Shown here: positions 34,976-48,497 of the stretch, piece by piece
Position numbering within the stretch: the first letter of the stretch is position 1
Layout of the letters: each line of letters opens with the position of its first letter
DNA from: Lindgomyces ingoldianus
Taxonomy: Eukaryota; Ascomycota; Dothideomycetes; Pleosporales; Lindgomycetaceae
Assembly (NCBI RefSeq): GCF_010093535.1
Contig: NW_022985200.1
Coordinates: 355,871-419,870 of the forward strand
DNA: 64,000 bases
Direction: 5' to 3'
Translations under genes and position numbers: made by a program
The notes under the pieces: model-generated
Seen by the model: only the letters and a program-made list of their open reading frames with translations
Databases searched by the model: none
Told to the model about the DNA's origin: nothing

Positions 34976-36987
34976 GCTCTTCTACCTATTTGATTCCGCA
35001 CCCAGCATCTATATACTTAGAATCCCCATCGCTTGACCCCACCCGAGGCCGAGAGAAATGCAGCGCCGAGTATAAAAGCTCAGAATCTGTTCACTAATTC
35101 TACTCGAATGCACTCCAACGAGGTGCATACCTAATCCAGAATGATGAAATTATTCTTCTCAAGAGCTCACCACGTGCATGGGTGATGGAATCTAGGACTG
35201 TGGGGACTCGTGTCCTGCCTCGTCTGAATAATGTCATGCCACGCGGGGTGATATCACCTCAGCGTTTGAGACCCTAGCCATCATCTCATTCTCGTTCCAT
35301 TGATTGGCCACGGAATCCGGTAACCATCAATCGAATCTCTATCTGCGCCAAGATATCTATATCCCCGAAGCGCGGTCATCTTCACTACGGTCTGCCGTCT
35401 TCTAGAAGGACGCTAGAAGGCAGCGAGAAGAATAATCCCCGTCTGCCACGCGTGGTGGTGTGCAGAGAAGTGGAGTCCGGACCCGTCTCACCTCAGCACT
35501 TTCGATTTCGATGTGATTCCCCAAACTTGAGGCAAAGTAAACCAACAGCTAATTGTCGGGGAGTACAGTGAAATGAAGGTAGACGTGTTGCACCTAACTC
35601 ATAGCATGCAGCGCAGAGCTAAAATCGCGCATAGAAAGGAGAACGCACTGAGATGGTTATCCATACTAGCATGAGAGCTCCAGCACCTGGGAAGGCGAGT
35701 GATTGAATCGCATGCAAGCTGGAATGCCGGAAACAGCTCACCTGCGGCCGGCTGACCAAGACCCCGTAAACCGCCACTTCTAGCGACCTTCTCGAAGCAT
35801 TTTACCCGCAAGCCAATGCATGTGCGGGGGGATTTTCCCCTCGCACCCGCCCTTGCGAATGCCGTCGAAAAGCTAATTAGCTTCAATTTTAAATGCCGTT
35901 AATTGCCGTTTCCATTCTAGCCAATGCTGATGGAGACCAGAGAACATGCAGAGAAGCCTGTTATCCAGGATTGCAGGCTTCTCGAAGGGTGAGTTGCTGG
36001 GAATATTAAGCGAGTTCCGGCGCTTGCCTGTTTTGCGCTCAGATTGGAGGATATCGATACGAGACTCAATGAACCCTAGAACCTTGTTGATCACAACCTT
36101 GACACTCCTCCTAGCTCCAAGCAATTTCCAAGAGGATTTCCCCGTTCCAATAGCCTAGGATAATCTGAGTATGGGGGAGGAATGTTCGCGGAATCCTCAC
36201 TCTCTGAAATTATGTATGCCACGTGCAGACCTGGACTAATGAAGCACTGGCGGAACGCCTTACAGATATGCCCTTGACTTTTCACTACCGAGCGCGCAAG
36301 GAGGTAGCACGATATCACGGTCGTTGCTCATTTCCAAGTTGGAAGAGGAATTTTGGCATATGGCTCTTTCGCACATTTTAGTCCGCTAGCGAACTCTTAG
36401 CTATCGGATGGCATAAAGGCGTAAATACCGAGCCGTAAGATGGCCCAATCCAGCCCTTTGCGGCCCCTCCAACTGGCGCCACACCAGAACTCGTGCATCG
36501 TGTACTCATGACGAGAACCGATCTTGAGCTTTCCTCTCACGACGGCTCTTTCATCGTGGCGTACGGGAATTCGGGTTTAGCGGCCGGTGGCTTCAAAGTT
36601 TGGTCGACTCACTTCAACGCTTAGTTCAACAGCTGGTCAAGTGGTCGTGGGATTTCTGGATCTGAGCGATTGAGGCTTCGATAGCGTGATCGACGCCCCC
36701 GATTGGGAATATTGGCTAGCCAGTGTGGACGAGACTGATGGAACTTTGCCAATTCGACTTTCGGGCTGAATGGTGTGAGAACGATTGGGAAAGGAAGTCA
36801 GTGCACGAGGGCGGCGCAGGGAGCTTGAGAGGAACAAGTATTGATGCAAGTTGCACGAAAAGTGCTATCGGTACAGTGTTGATCCCGTTCATGCCTTCCT
36901 TCCCAAACAGAAATATGCCAAAGCCAATAAAAAATCAAGAAGCAAGCGCCCACACCCACATCTACCGGCAACATATCTAAGACAGGC
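34976..36987. other. 2-kb gene-poor region
   Basis: No supported gene. Short frames on both strands lack homology features. The right part is the 3' flank of the ERD2-like gene, which ends at 36988. Confidence 0.5.
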
Positions 36988-38148
36988 TTATTTCGCAACG
37001 CCGCTGTGCTCCTGTGCGTCATCGTCGATGTCGTCATTCCATTCGTCGCCTCGCACACCACTGTCGTGGGCCGACAATGCGGCGTGGGGCGGCGCATCGA
37101 GGCCATCGTCGCTCTCGTCTTCGAATGCGGCCGGGTCGGCCAAAGGCTGCGATTCGGGATCCGCGGGCCCGTTTCCTGGACTGGTCCGCCGCGGTGCACC
37201 TTGGACACCCTCATCGGCGGAGACTGAGATGCCATGTCGGCCCCACTGGTTCTTCGGCTGACTGTCCGCACGGCCGTTCCTAGTTGCGGCAGCAGCGGCA
37301 GTGGCTTCCTCGTCGTCGAAGTCAAAGTCAACACTCTTCCGACCCACCAGCCGACCTACCAGCCAGCCACGGCCTAAGTCTTCGGAGTCCACGACGCCGC
37401 CCCGTCTAAGCTTCACTCTCTGCCGTGTCCAGTACACCCACCCAAAGTCAATCATGAGGGCTGTCTGGATGGTCCCCCACACCCACGACGTAGGGTCCGC
37501 GTAGTTAGGCTCCGTAGCCGAGCGCACGATCCAGTTAAGAATGTAGAGGAAGCGGTAGGTGCCAAGCGCTACAAGGTAGAACGAGTCGAGCACGGTAGGC
37601 ACGGTTGTCTGGCGGAGAAGCAGCAGCTGGGGGATGACGCAGACAGATTCCAGGATCTGGGAGAAGACCCAGAGAATCTAGAGTGGCACTCTCGTTAGCA
37701 GGAAGGGGGTGGAGGATGATGCAGGCGTGCAGGGACGGCATACCTTGAAGAAGGTGTTGGGCCCAATGATCCACTTCTTGAAGATCAGGAACCAGAATGG
37801 GGCAACCACGACGCTACCTAGCAGAGTGTACATGCCGAACTTCCACGCCTTTTCTCGCTCGCGGGTGCGGGCGTACACGCTGGTCATGAGGAAGATGATG
37901 TAGAGGGAGGAGAGTGTGTAGAATATCTTGAGTGAGAAGTTCCATGTGTGCTCCCAGTCCTCCGTGGCCGAAACGTGGAAGATGTCCAGGTAGCGCGCGC
38001 AGAAGACGAGGGCATAGAGGGCCTGGGTGATGAGCGAGACGCCCTCGGCGCTGCTGTTGGAATGGATGGCCCATATCAGGATCAGCTTGGACGTCGTGTG
38101 CGACACATCGCCGAGGATGTGGAAGACGTTGAAGCGAAAAGGTGCCAT
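36988..38148 (-). CDS. ERD2/KDEL-receptor-like protein with long cytosolic tail
   Basis: Two exons on the minus strand, 38148-37744 and 37677-36988, with a 66-bp intron (GTATGC donor, TAG acceptor), giving 364 residues. The N-terminal 200-odd residues have seven hydrophobic segments and the ERD2 signature: HTTSKLILIWAIH, GVSLITQALYALVFCARYLD, and later VPTVLDSFYLVALGTYRFLYILNWI. ERD2 retrieves HDEL/KDEL-tagged proteins from Golgi to ER. Standard receptors are about 212 residues with a very short tail; here roughly 150 further residues follow, rich in Asp, Glu, Pro, Gly and Ala, including DFDFDDEE and EWNDDIDDDAQE. This may be the second, divergent ERD2 paralogue known in many filamentous fungi. 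Whether it still binds HDEL cannot be judged by eye. Confidence 0.88.
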
Positions 38149-41100
38149 GCTGTGCTAGGAAGGCAGCAAGAGGCAGGCGCCGACAACCGGGTCCAGAGCT
38201 GCGGCTCTCAGTGGGCGGCTCTCAGTGGTGAGCTCTGCTGTTGTCGCGCGAGCGTCGCGTGGGCAAGAACGCGGGGCTGGCGTTGGGGAGGGGAGGGGTG
38301 GTGCTATTGTTAGCTCTGTGGTGGTGATGGTGTTAACGTGAAGCTTGCTGCTGTCGAGAGCTGGGGCCGGCTTGGCAACCTTGGATGCCCTGCATGTGAC
38401 ACTAGCACTCTTCTGGCGCACACGCGGCTTCGCAAGGCTGACTTCAACCTCTCTGCTTCTCGCACGAGGAGATAGCACTGCCCGTCTTTCATTCATCTCA
38501 GTCAACACTCCCAGCCCAGAACCGACGAGAGATAACCTTGGGATGCGCTTGTCACGAGGCTTGGCCTATCGTTGGAACGACAACCTTGGAACATTAGAAG
38601 CTGAAATATAGCAGGATTCAAGGGGGATCTGCTCTAACTGCCTGGCTTTCAGATGGCACAACAGCAGCATCTACAGACTCCTTCCAGAACTTTGCGTGCA
38701 GCTGGCTACAGTGGTGGACGTTTGGGGACTTGAGTATAAAAAAAAGTCGGTGTGTAGAGTCTGCAACCAGACGGCATTGACAAGGATTTGCCTTTCGAAA
38801 GCATTAGCACGGGAGCATGGATTTGACTACCTTGAAGGGATTTGTGCATTTGATATCTCCCGTCCGTGCTCTCGAAGGATATGGTTCTATAAAGTTGAGC
38901 ATTCTCTGAACTCTGCACCTATAAGACTGCACTACGCACGGTGTCCAATCCGGCAGGACATACTACAGGAGATATCACATTGGCTAGTACCCTGTCAAGC
39001 TAAGTTCGACCATCAAGATAGGTCTCTACTTGAGACCAGAGCTATGAGCTGCGCGTTATGTAAAAGTCCAAACGTTATATGCTCGTCTATAGGACCATTG
39101 CGGGATTGAGGCGAAGTAAGGGGGGGCTCATCGTCAAGTAGGGGTGCTTTTGGAGACGGTGTGCTGATTTTATCCTAGCTAAGGAAGGCATGGGCCGTGA
39201 CGATGTCTGGGGATCATGCGTATCACAGAGCTGACTGCATGCCTTTTTGTTGTTTCAAGCACACAGCCTCGATGCTCTTGTAGTTTGGGAGGGAGTGGGA
39301 GGTGTTTGAAGCCCTTCTGGTGGGTGTTGGGGCTATACTCATTGTTACCGTCGCGATAAAGCAAAAAACGTTGAAGTCACAACACTTAATGACACCAAGC
39401 AAATACATGGATAGTGCACTTGAAGCCAAGCTTTCTTTGACGGTTTCTACAGATCAGAGTTTGTGGGGAAGTTAGAAGAGAATTCTGTGTGCAACATCCT
39501 CGTTTCACCCAAAGGTGCAGGCCTACGAAAACGTTGATCTGACAGGCTGGGACACGAGGATGCTCCCGACAGAATGGCACACCTAAAGACCCTTGGACAA
39601 TCTAACACGACAATTGGACAGGTTGCGCAGGGGCACCGGAGTGGTCTTTTGAGCGGTTCGAGGGCATTCTGAGCGCCGTGGTGTCCCGTTCATTGAATGA
39701 CGCAGACCCAGCCTCGCAAGCCATGACTTAAGACTTTGCAGGCGTACTGTTGCTGGGAGCGGTTGTGGGAATGGCTTCGACACTGCAGATCGCGGAACAC
39801 TCAATAACGAATCGGTTAGCCAGATAAACGTTGATTAGATTGCGGGTAGGGACATAATCCCCGCGTACTCGTGGTAATCATGCAAAGGGGATCTCCGGTC
39901 ACCGATCCCCAGGCCCAGGGTTTCCAGAACAATTGCTAGTTTAATGGGGTGTTTCGACGACAAGTCAAAGTCATGCATGAGAATCCAGGGTGCGTAAATC
40001 ACGAGGCAGTATCAACTTCCTCCAGCCAGAATTGTGAGCTTGATCCACAGGGAGGGTGGAGACAACTTCTGGAAGGGGGACCCATATGAGACCAGAGCCT
40101 CGCTAGAACACTTTAGGGAACTGTGTGTTAAGAATCCTTGTCTTTAACAGTGCAATTGCCGTCTTCTAATATTCTAGAAGCTGACCTACATATGGCCCAG
40201 GGACACTCGGTCCATGTTCAGATCCCAGCTGCAGATTCGTAGGATTCCCAACCGGTCACAAATTTCTGCTCATTTCCCATGGCAGAATTTGAAGGTAGAG
40301 AGAGGGAGGATGTATCAGGGCTTAGTTATCCACAGAGCGGCAAATGTCGGGAGGGATCTCCCTTTGTATCTGATAGGGCAGCTTGGACCACACAGATGAA
40401 GCACTGAGGTTGAGCGGACACCAGCACAAGACAAGGGCGCAGCAAGGTCAAACCGAATCAGTGTCAATGATGGTTAGATGAGGAAGTCTCCAGAGGCCTG
40501 ACGCAATCGGGCTCCTGGGTTCATGTACAGCGATACGGTCGGAGTCCGGCAGTATACAAGCTGACATGGCACAGACGCCTTGGGAACCTGTGCTTGGGGT
40601 TTGAGCAGCCACGCCGCTGTCACCTACACTGGAGGAGGTGGTCGAAGTAGCAGGTGGGAGACGGTGACAGGGTCAATGGCAGTGCAGGGGGCTACATCGC
40701 GGGAGTTATCGTGATGCAGGTGGGGGAGGGAGGCGGGGGTAAGAGGCTTGGGGGCTGCGGTGGAGGAATGGTTGAATAGGGAGACCGCAGCAGGGACTAG
40801 GATAGTGAGGATCAGGCCGTGAGTCGACCCCTTCGCTATCTACATCCGCGAGATCGAAAGACTCGGAGAAGAGAAGAGGGCCTCTGAGCAAGAGTTGCGA
40901 GCACTGCAGCGGGCGGCGGCTTGGCGACGGCTGAGCGGGCTGCTTTAGCCGTATCACCCCGACATGGAGCAAAGGGAGGAGACAGCACAGGGTATTCCTG
41001 TGGGGACTCGCCAGCGGCGACGGCGACTGCTCCTGCTCCTGCTCAGGCTGCCCGACCGATCACGACGGCGAGGCGTTATCGCGATGCTGCGGATGCGTTG

Positions 41101-42375
41101 CAAAGCGGTGAGCTGCCGTGGTGGTGTTGCTGAGGGACGTTTGAGGTCGCGAGTCGACATGCAGGATAGAGAGCAGCACTCGGAGCGTCGGCCGCTCGTA
41201 GTGCCCAATCGGGAGAATTAGCTGCCATTGATGCGAGTCGAGCGACCGCAACGCCGGCTATATCTGGCACATTTACGCGCCTAAGCTAGGCGTTTCACGT
41301 CGCTGGTGAGCTGCTGTTTGCCGTTTCGAGGCCTTTTTGCTGAGCATAAGCGCCCTTAGCACGCCGCACGCCGCATCGCCCAACTTCCCGCCCCTAATTC
41401 ACCGAATGAGAACAGTGGCTTGATCTGAGAGGCTTGCGATGGACGCCTTGGACGAGGGAATTTGAGAAATGGTGCTCGAAGGAACTGTATCCCGGGCCTT
41501 ATGGCGCCGCGAAAGGCCTGCTGAACTTCCTCTCAGACCGGCGTCGTCGAGCAGCACGGACAGTGGTTCGTCACAGTCACGCTGCAGCGCAAGAGACTGA
41601 CTGACGGCCCTCTCCTTGCTCTCTGCGTTCTGCTCTCCGCTGTTTGCCCTTTGCCTTGAGACGGGCCGTATAGAGCGAGCCCAGGTGCCCCCGTGCCAGC
41701 GAGCAGCGCAACCCACTGCGGCAGGGTTGGTGGGAGGGCTGAGAGCCGTTTGGACGGCCGGCGAGGCTGCTCCAAGCCCTGGCGGCCTCCCCTCCGCCGC
41801 CGTGCCGTCGCTATTCGTCTGCCAGAGCCCTCGATCAGGTTGATCTTCACGCTGCGCGGACCCAGCCAGTCGTTCCTGGCTCTCCAGCCTGCAATTGGGC
41901 CGGGCACAACCGTACGATAGGCCCGCCGTCGAGGCGGCTCAAGCGCACCAGTCCAGCCTCCAAAGCTCCCTGCCTCCCACACCCCTGGCTGCCCAGCGCC
42001 GTTGAACCTGAGCTTGGAGCAGACGTGTGGAGAGCATGGGTGAATGCTCGGCGCTAAGCTGCATGGCCCGGCGTGCCAGCATCCTTCTAAATCCGTCAAC
42101 CGGGGGCAACGACAGACTGGTCGCACTAGAGCCTGTCCTGCCTGTCCTGTCCTGCCTGTCTCCAGAGCTGCCCAGCTCAACCTGCGCTGGTGCGTGAGCA
42201 GCGAGCATCGCCATGTCTTGATACATATTGTCTAACGCGCTCCTCTCTTCCCTTTCGTTCCGCTCCACCTCCCGCTCCCGCTCCCTCCTGAGTATTTTTA
42301 CTATGCCCGGCTATTGTTGTCTGCTTCCATAACCGCAGTACAATCCAGCACACACCGCGGCCCTCACCTGCCCTC
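38149..42375. other. 4.2-kb region without a supported gene
   Basis: It lies between divergent genes, the ERD2-like gene and the SANT/Myb gene. The right third (about 40.6-42.3 kb) is GC-rich with long overlapping frames on both strands that lack family features, as GC-rich leaders often do. A short uORF of nine codons (42303-42332) precedes the Myb start by 43 bp. The run CCTGCCTGTCCTGTCCTG near 42140 is a simple-sequence repeat. Confidence 0.5.
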
Positions 42376-43792
42376 ATGCCTGCCGTACTTGAGGGTGCTG
42401 TGCCCCCACCCCATCTCCACCTGACCGGCAAGTCATCGTGGCAATCCTCCTACAGCCCGATAAAGTATCCTGTTGCTCCCACCTCGTCGCCCCTTCCAAT
42501 GTCTCCCGAGTCTCTCCCTTCCTATATACCCCACCTCCACGAGAACCAGCTCCCCCACCAAGACCTAGGTGGCTTGCCTAGTTCAGGCTGGTTTGGACCC
42601 TCCGTTCCGGCCCCAGAGTGTCAAAACGAGGTACGTCAGCCGCTCAGTCTTTCCCTAAAATGCAACTAACATCAAGCTCTCCATAGACTGGATACACCCA
42701 GTTTAGCTACGACCAGCCCTATGTGACCCCGCATACATCTTCAATCACTTTTTCACCACCCACTCATTTTTCCAAGCCTTCAGACACTCCCGTCTCACTG
42801 GCAAAGGATGCCTCAGTAACTGCCTTCTCCCCCGTCTCAGAATATTCCAAAGTGTCTGAGTCTGGACAGGGTGAATTCACTCGCCCCTCTGAGGAGTCCT
42901 ATGCCGAGCCCCCGAGGACCTCGACCGAACCATCCACACATCTTCAGGTTGAGTCTAACCCTCCAGCACGGCCTCGCAGTAGCCCGAGTACCTTCACTCC
43001 CAACCATCCGTCAAGCGGACCCATCGAATTCCATTGGACTATGAATCCTCTGGGCATTTCAACCCCAGTTATGCACGAGCAGTACTACTCAGGTTCCACG
43101 TATCCTCCGGTACGAGCTCGTAGTCCTCGTTTAAGTGAACCGGCCATGGAATTGGCTGCTGACCTTGCCGCACCGCAGCCACGTCGTATGTACCCTCCAA
43201 TAGCTCCCCATCCAATTGGGTTTCAAAGGACCAGTGCGCCAAAGCGATCACGCGAAGACGACGACTCTCCAGAGCAGTTGAAACGAAGGAAAAGATCAGA
43301 CTCAAATAGTACTATGACTATGGAGCTCGGAGAGGAAGACCGATTATTGATTCAGCTCAAGGATGAAGAGAGCATGCCTTGGAAAGACATTGCAGCCCGA
43401 TTCCAAACAGACCTTGGGAAAACATACCAGATCCCAGCCCTCCAAATGCGTCTCAAAAGGTTGAGAGAACGAATGCGCGTATGGACAGAAACTGATCTCA
43501 GAGCGCTGCGTATGGCGCATGAGTATTGGGTGCAGAGCAAGTTTGACATCATCAGCCAGAAGGTGAGTATTGGAGCATACAAGATGGGCACCCAGGCTAA
43601 TTCGACTAGATGCTAGAGTTTGGCGCTTCAGAGAAGTGGACGGCTCGCCAGTGTGCTCGAAAATGGGCTGAGATAGACCCTGGCCCAACCCCGTACACAA
43701 CCTACGATCACCACTCCACTCCATCATACGCACCCTACACTATGAGCCCAGTAGAAGCGTCTCCATTTATGCCGTATCTCCACATTCCATGA
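42376..43792 (+). CDS. Fungal protein with two SANT/Myb-like repeats
   Basis: Three exons: 42376-42630, 42687-43562 and 43610-43792, giving 437 residues. The first 280 residues are disordered, rich in Pro, Ser and Thr. From about residue 296 two helical repeats follow. The first contains EEDRLLIQLKDEESMPWKDI and continues to the RLKRLRERM helix; the second runs from WTETDLRALRMAHEYW and is completed by the last splice to WTARQCARKWAEIDP. The Trp spacing and the basic third helices fit SANT/Myb DNA-binding repeats, seen in many uncharacterised Pezizomycotina proteins. KRSREDDDSPEQLKRRKR before the repeats is a plausible nuclear import signal. It is probably a transcription or chromatin factor; targets unknown. 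A short uORF lies upstream at 42303. Confidence 0.85.
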
Positions 43793-46700
43793 AATAGGAG
43801 GGGAAGCTACGATATTATGCGAGCGAGATCCTTTCTACAATGCCACAGAAACATCATATTTCAGCAGCTTCCACAGCAAGAGTCATCCAGGTACTGATTC
43901 TTCCCCTTTCGCTTCGCGACAAATGTGTCAGACCCTTTCTCGTCTCCTTTTTTGTATATATTCTAGCCCCCCCACCAGGGTTAACCGGTGCCGGCCGCCT
44001 CTGCATTTATTTTTCAAGCGGTCTGGTTCAATTGCTGTATTGCGAAAAAGCACTCCGATGCGGTTTCGGTCTTGCGGCCACTACGAGGGGAACGCCCTTC
44101 CAACACAGCCTTAATAAGATTGATACCTTTTCGAACTTTCTTGTGGAACTTTTATACCCCTGCCAACTTTCTTATCCCGCTAGAATCGCGCTTCCGTTGT
44201 CCCATCGCGATTTTGCCGCTCTGTGGGACTGGGAGCAGCGGCGAGGCAATTATCCAGGGGCCGCCGCTTTCCGCGAAGCGTTGCCCCGTTGAACCATTTA
44301 AATCTGCCCAACAATTCATGGGTGCGGCGTGACTGCACAATTCAGACGGCATTTCCGCCTCCAATCGAGAGTACGGAAAGGCCCTATAGGTATTTGCACG
44401 GCACCTGTAAGTGGCAACTATCGGCCAAAGCTCTTAGAGTTGGTTCATCGGAATATCGACTTCACAACAACTTCGTGTACAATGATTTCTGCAGGTTCTA
44501 GCGCCCTCATCAAGGAGATATTTCTGCATCGTCAGGGTGGTTTTGCATCGGAAAGATAGTGTTGCCACGTTCTGAGACAACAGCCGAAATCGTTCAACAT
44601 CGAACCTCACCGATCATGACGGCACCGATCCGTGGGAGGAGAGTCATGTGAAGCCTCCAGAGTTACTGAAAACGATAAGTTATTGGTTAGAAATGTCCCG
44701 TTTGGAGGGCTGTTGCAAGTGAGTAATATTTTGGGGTGCACGCCACGTGGATCATGGCTGCTGACCGCATCCTTCAGAAACCTTCCTGGGCTGGAGGATT
44801 CTGTTTCGGCCACCTTTAGACTGTCGAAACCTAGGTACAAAATTGTCTTACGAGCTTTACGGTTTTTTTTTTTTTTTTGAAGGGATTCGGGCAAATTTTC
44901 TTCTTATGTCTGGCGCTTAACGTGGCCAACTCACCGCTCACCACTTTCACTCCACATGCTCACTGGGCAAGTCTCAAGTCAACACTCAAGAATGCTGCAA
45001 GAACAACACCTCTTCTCATCCGCCCCCCATCCAAGCCCAAAGCCCGCCAATCCGGACCGGGCAGACTATGGTGCACCGACACTCTATTGGCCGAAGCGGC
45101 ACAGTCTGTCATCTTGACTGTTGGTGCAGCATCAACGCCGCATCTCATTCGCCATCGTGGCCTAAAAGACACGCCGACAAAACTAACGTGCATTTGAGCT
45201 TTAGGCATCATTGAAAGCAATCCCGCCCCACATCTAGCCTTTCATCAATAGAACCATTATTTTGCACAGATCTAGCATATTGGTGCCGCATTCACACAGC
45301 AAAGCTATTTGCCCTTTCAACCTTACTTCCTGTCAATTCCCAGTCCCTGTGCCGCCCCTATACTTACTGAGCCGCAACTCATTCAACTCATAATCTCAAA
45401 TTTCCAGCATCGTGAATCGCCAGGTTCACCGGTTAGAGGCCCATTCATGTCGCCTCCGCTTGGACTTCCCTGCTGAATCGGTGGTCCCTGACTGCAGTGC
45501 CAATAGTTGCCAAACACCATGCTTCACATCTCGTGGGAGTTCTAAGACGAAACTCAAAACTTTCTAATGCCTTCAAAGGCGTCGTTTCGATTTTTGTTCC
45601 ATAAGATGCGACACTGGTGCAGGGGTTTCTGCAGTGGAAACTGCCTCGAAAATACCGCTGCCCTGAGGTCTGCGAAGTAAGCTAAAGTATAATTAAGGTC
45701 CAGGAGAACCTAGCTATGAAGAAGACTTTTCAGTGAGGCTATTAGAAGTGCTAGCTAAGTAGAATTCTTGCCTGTTAATATAGAAACTAGGCCCCTTTGA
45801 GGACAGTTTCTAACTAATCATCGAGTGACGCTTGTTAATGTTCACAGCAAACCTCGAAAGAAGGAGTTATGATCAATTGCCCTCACTACTAAAGGACATA
45901 TCAAATTCGAAGGCATCTTCCACGCCCATTTGCAATTTCCAACGTAGATACTAACGCGCCTTGAACTAGGGAGATACTTCAATTGTCCTTAGCTTCTCCT
46001 ATAGCTTCATCACTGTGTGCATCACCGTCACCGATGCTTATTGTCTCCTTGCCATAATCATCCTAGGATCCGTTCATCTTGCTCAATCATCCAAGAATCC
46101 TTGAACACGGCGATGGTAAGGCTGGATTTGGAAACTTTCTGTCGACGCGTGTGGACTTGTATGCACCCACGATGGCTTTCCTCAGGCTCAACCCACTCAC
46201 CACAGCCGCACCCAAAATCCAATCCTTCTGGCACAAACCTAGGCATTAGGCGGCTTAGATCCGAAAATAGAACGCTATCAACCATCCCGTCCCATTATCC
46301 TTTCAATCGTACTTCCGAATCGTATTTTGACGCTTGAGGCGTTCGCACTCCCATGAGCAAAATGTGTGCAACACCCACAATGCATAAAAGCCTCATCCTC
46401 GCCTTACATGGATCCTTTGTGGCGCAGCGTCCAGCCTTGCATTACACAAGCCCCAAAACTAGCCCACGTCCACCATCGGCAAGCACCCTGCCTTTTCTGA
46501 AACAAATCCGCCCCAAAGACCACCGCCACAGTCAAGCCAGAGAAGATTCCGCAGGATGCCGTGCATTTTAGCACAATATCAACGTCATTCGCGAGGTCTG
46601 CTTGAGGATTGAGCGTGAGATCGGATCCGCAAAGTCTCCGGCTCCGACCCTGACAAGGCTCAGTGACTAGGGTGTCGTCCGTTGAGCTTTTTGTGCGACG

Positions 46701-47493
46701 GATTTTATATCAGCGCTTGCGAAGGAATTTGGCTGCAGATATTGCGTGCGGCATCTGGGGTCCGCCTTTTGCCTCATCTTCATCTATGGGGTCGAAATGT
46801 GGTGACGTCGGGGTTCAGACCGAATGCCAAGAACTGACGAGGGTCGATCTGGGCGGATCTGGAGCGAGCTGACCGTTTGGCAAGCTGGGGAATCCTGGAG
46901 AAGGATCTGTGCCTCGCAGAATTAATTTACCATCGCATGTCTTTTTGAGCCTTCTAGAAGTAGGGAAGAGGCTTCCTTCTTATCCTGGACATGGAATGAA
47001 GGGTAACGCCCGTGAATGCCGGGGGCCTTGCATGAGGATCCAAATCGGAGTTCTGTTTGATGAGCGAAAAATATGAAGGATGCAGGAGTTTTGGTGATGC
47101 TGGTGCGGCTACTCCGGATCTTCTATGAGAGCTTTTATTAATGCCTGAGACTACAAAGTATGGAGAGTTAAGAATGTTTCGAAGTCGTAGTTTGGGCTGC
47201 AGGAATGGATGCATTGTCATGCAAGGATTGAGTGTGAAACTTTAACCCCACAAGAAGCATATGAAGCTAATTTGTCATGTTTTTGCAAAAAAAAAAGGGG
47301 AATAATCTCTCGAAGACGTGTTTGGTGTTGAGTGCTGAGGCCCGCCCAGCCCAGAAACGATTTAGCACGGTATCGGACTTTAGTCCCCGATAACTCCTTT
47401 GCTTTTGTCGGTTTAGTCATCTATCACCATCAATTTCGACAGCAACCCACCAGGACGATCCATTGTTGGCCCTGCTTCTCATCTATATATGTT
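43793..47493. other. 3.7-kb region without a supported gene
   Basis: It contains the 3' flank of the Myb gene, a run of 16 T near 44863-44878, an A/T-rich, stop-rich stretch at about 45.66-45.95 kb that may be a mutated repeat relic, and the promoter of the aldo-keto reductase. Frames up to about 150 codons occur but lack family features. Confidence 0.5.
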
Positions 47494-48497
47494 ATGAGAA
47501 GACTGTTCTCCCTCCAGGCTCGCTCCTTGTTTGAAAATCGCTCATCTCGACTGGTCCCGCCCATCATGTCCACTCTCAACATCAATTCAAAGTACCGCAT
47601 GCCATCAGGCTACGACATCCCGATCTTAGGATTTGGCGTCTACCAAACGCCTGCTGATGTTACCTCTGATGTAGTCCAACATGCCCTAAATGTAGGTTAC
47701 CGACATGTCGATTCTGCCGTGGCCTACCACAACGAGGCGCCATCTGCGGAAGGCATGAAGAAATCCGGCATTCTGCGCGCGGACCTTTTCTTCACCACAA
47801 AGATACCACCACGTCAAATGACGTACGATAATGCAAAACAACACATTGAGAACACGCTCAAGGTGACAGGATTTGACTATGTGGATCTGTACCTACTCCA
47901 CGCACCGTATGGCGGGAAGGAGAATCGGATCGGGGCCTGGAAGGCCCTTGTTGAAGGGGTCCAGGCAGGGAAAATCCGAAGCATTGGAGTTTCCAACTAT
48001 GGGTGTCACCATTTAGATGAGTTGGAATCATGGATTAAAAGCACAGAAGAAAAGGACGGGCAAGGAAAAGGTGGCATTTTGAGTGTCAACCAGATTGAAC
48101 TCCACCCTTGGCTGGCGCGAAAGGACATAGTAGAGTGGTGCCAGAAAAGAGGGGTTATTGTGGAGGCATATTCGCCACTTGTGCGAGCGACGAAGGCGAA
48201 CGATCCCTTGCTGGTTGAAGCCGCGAAGAAATACGGAAAGACAACCGCTCAGATTCTTCTAAGATGGAGCCTACAAAAGGTACGTGAAGTATCGCGAGCG
48301 CACCTAGTGGTCTTATTCGACGCTCTGGCTTATTTGTATTTTAGGGCTTTGTCCCGCTTCCGAAATCGGTCACAAAATCAAGGATCGAAGAAAACTCTCA
48401 GATCTATGATTTCGAACTATCTGAAGAGGAGATGCAGAAACTAGACACTGGGGTATATGAACCTTGTGCCTGGGATCCGACAGTCAGCCATGATTAA
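47494..48497 (+). CDS. Aldo-keto reductase
   Basis: Exons 47494-48279 and 48345-48497 with a 65-bp intron (GTACGT donor, TAG acceptor). From the ATG at 47494 it has 312 residues; from the second in-frame ATG at 47566 it has 288, the typical core. Counted from the second start, the catalytic tetrad is Asp49, Tyr54, Lys79 and His112 (GYRHVDSAVAY, TTKIPP, LLHAPYG). The last exon supplies the cofactor block GFVPLPKSVTKSRIEEN. It reduces aldehydes or ketones with NADPH. The extra 24 residues of the long form are Arg/Leu/Ser-rich without acidic residues except one Glu, like a mitochondrial presequence. A three-codon uORF, ATGTTATGA at 47489-47497, overlaps the first ATG, which could favour the second start by leaky scanning. 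Confidence 0.9.

Noticed and set aside
38696..39109. A Cys-rich 137-codon frame that looks a little like a zinc protein
   Set aside because: Cysteine spacing is irregular and nothing supports expression or splicing.
41533..42268. Long minus-strand frames of 215 and 109 codons upstream of the Myb gene
   Set aside because: The region is GC-rich, which lengthens random frames on both strands; no family motif.
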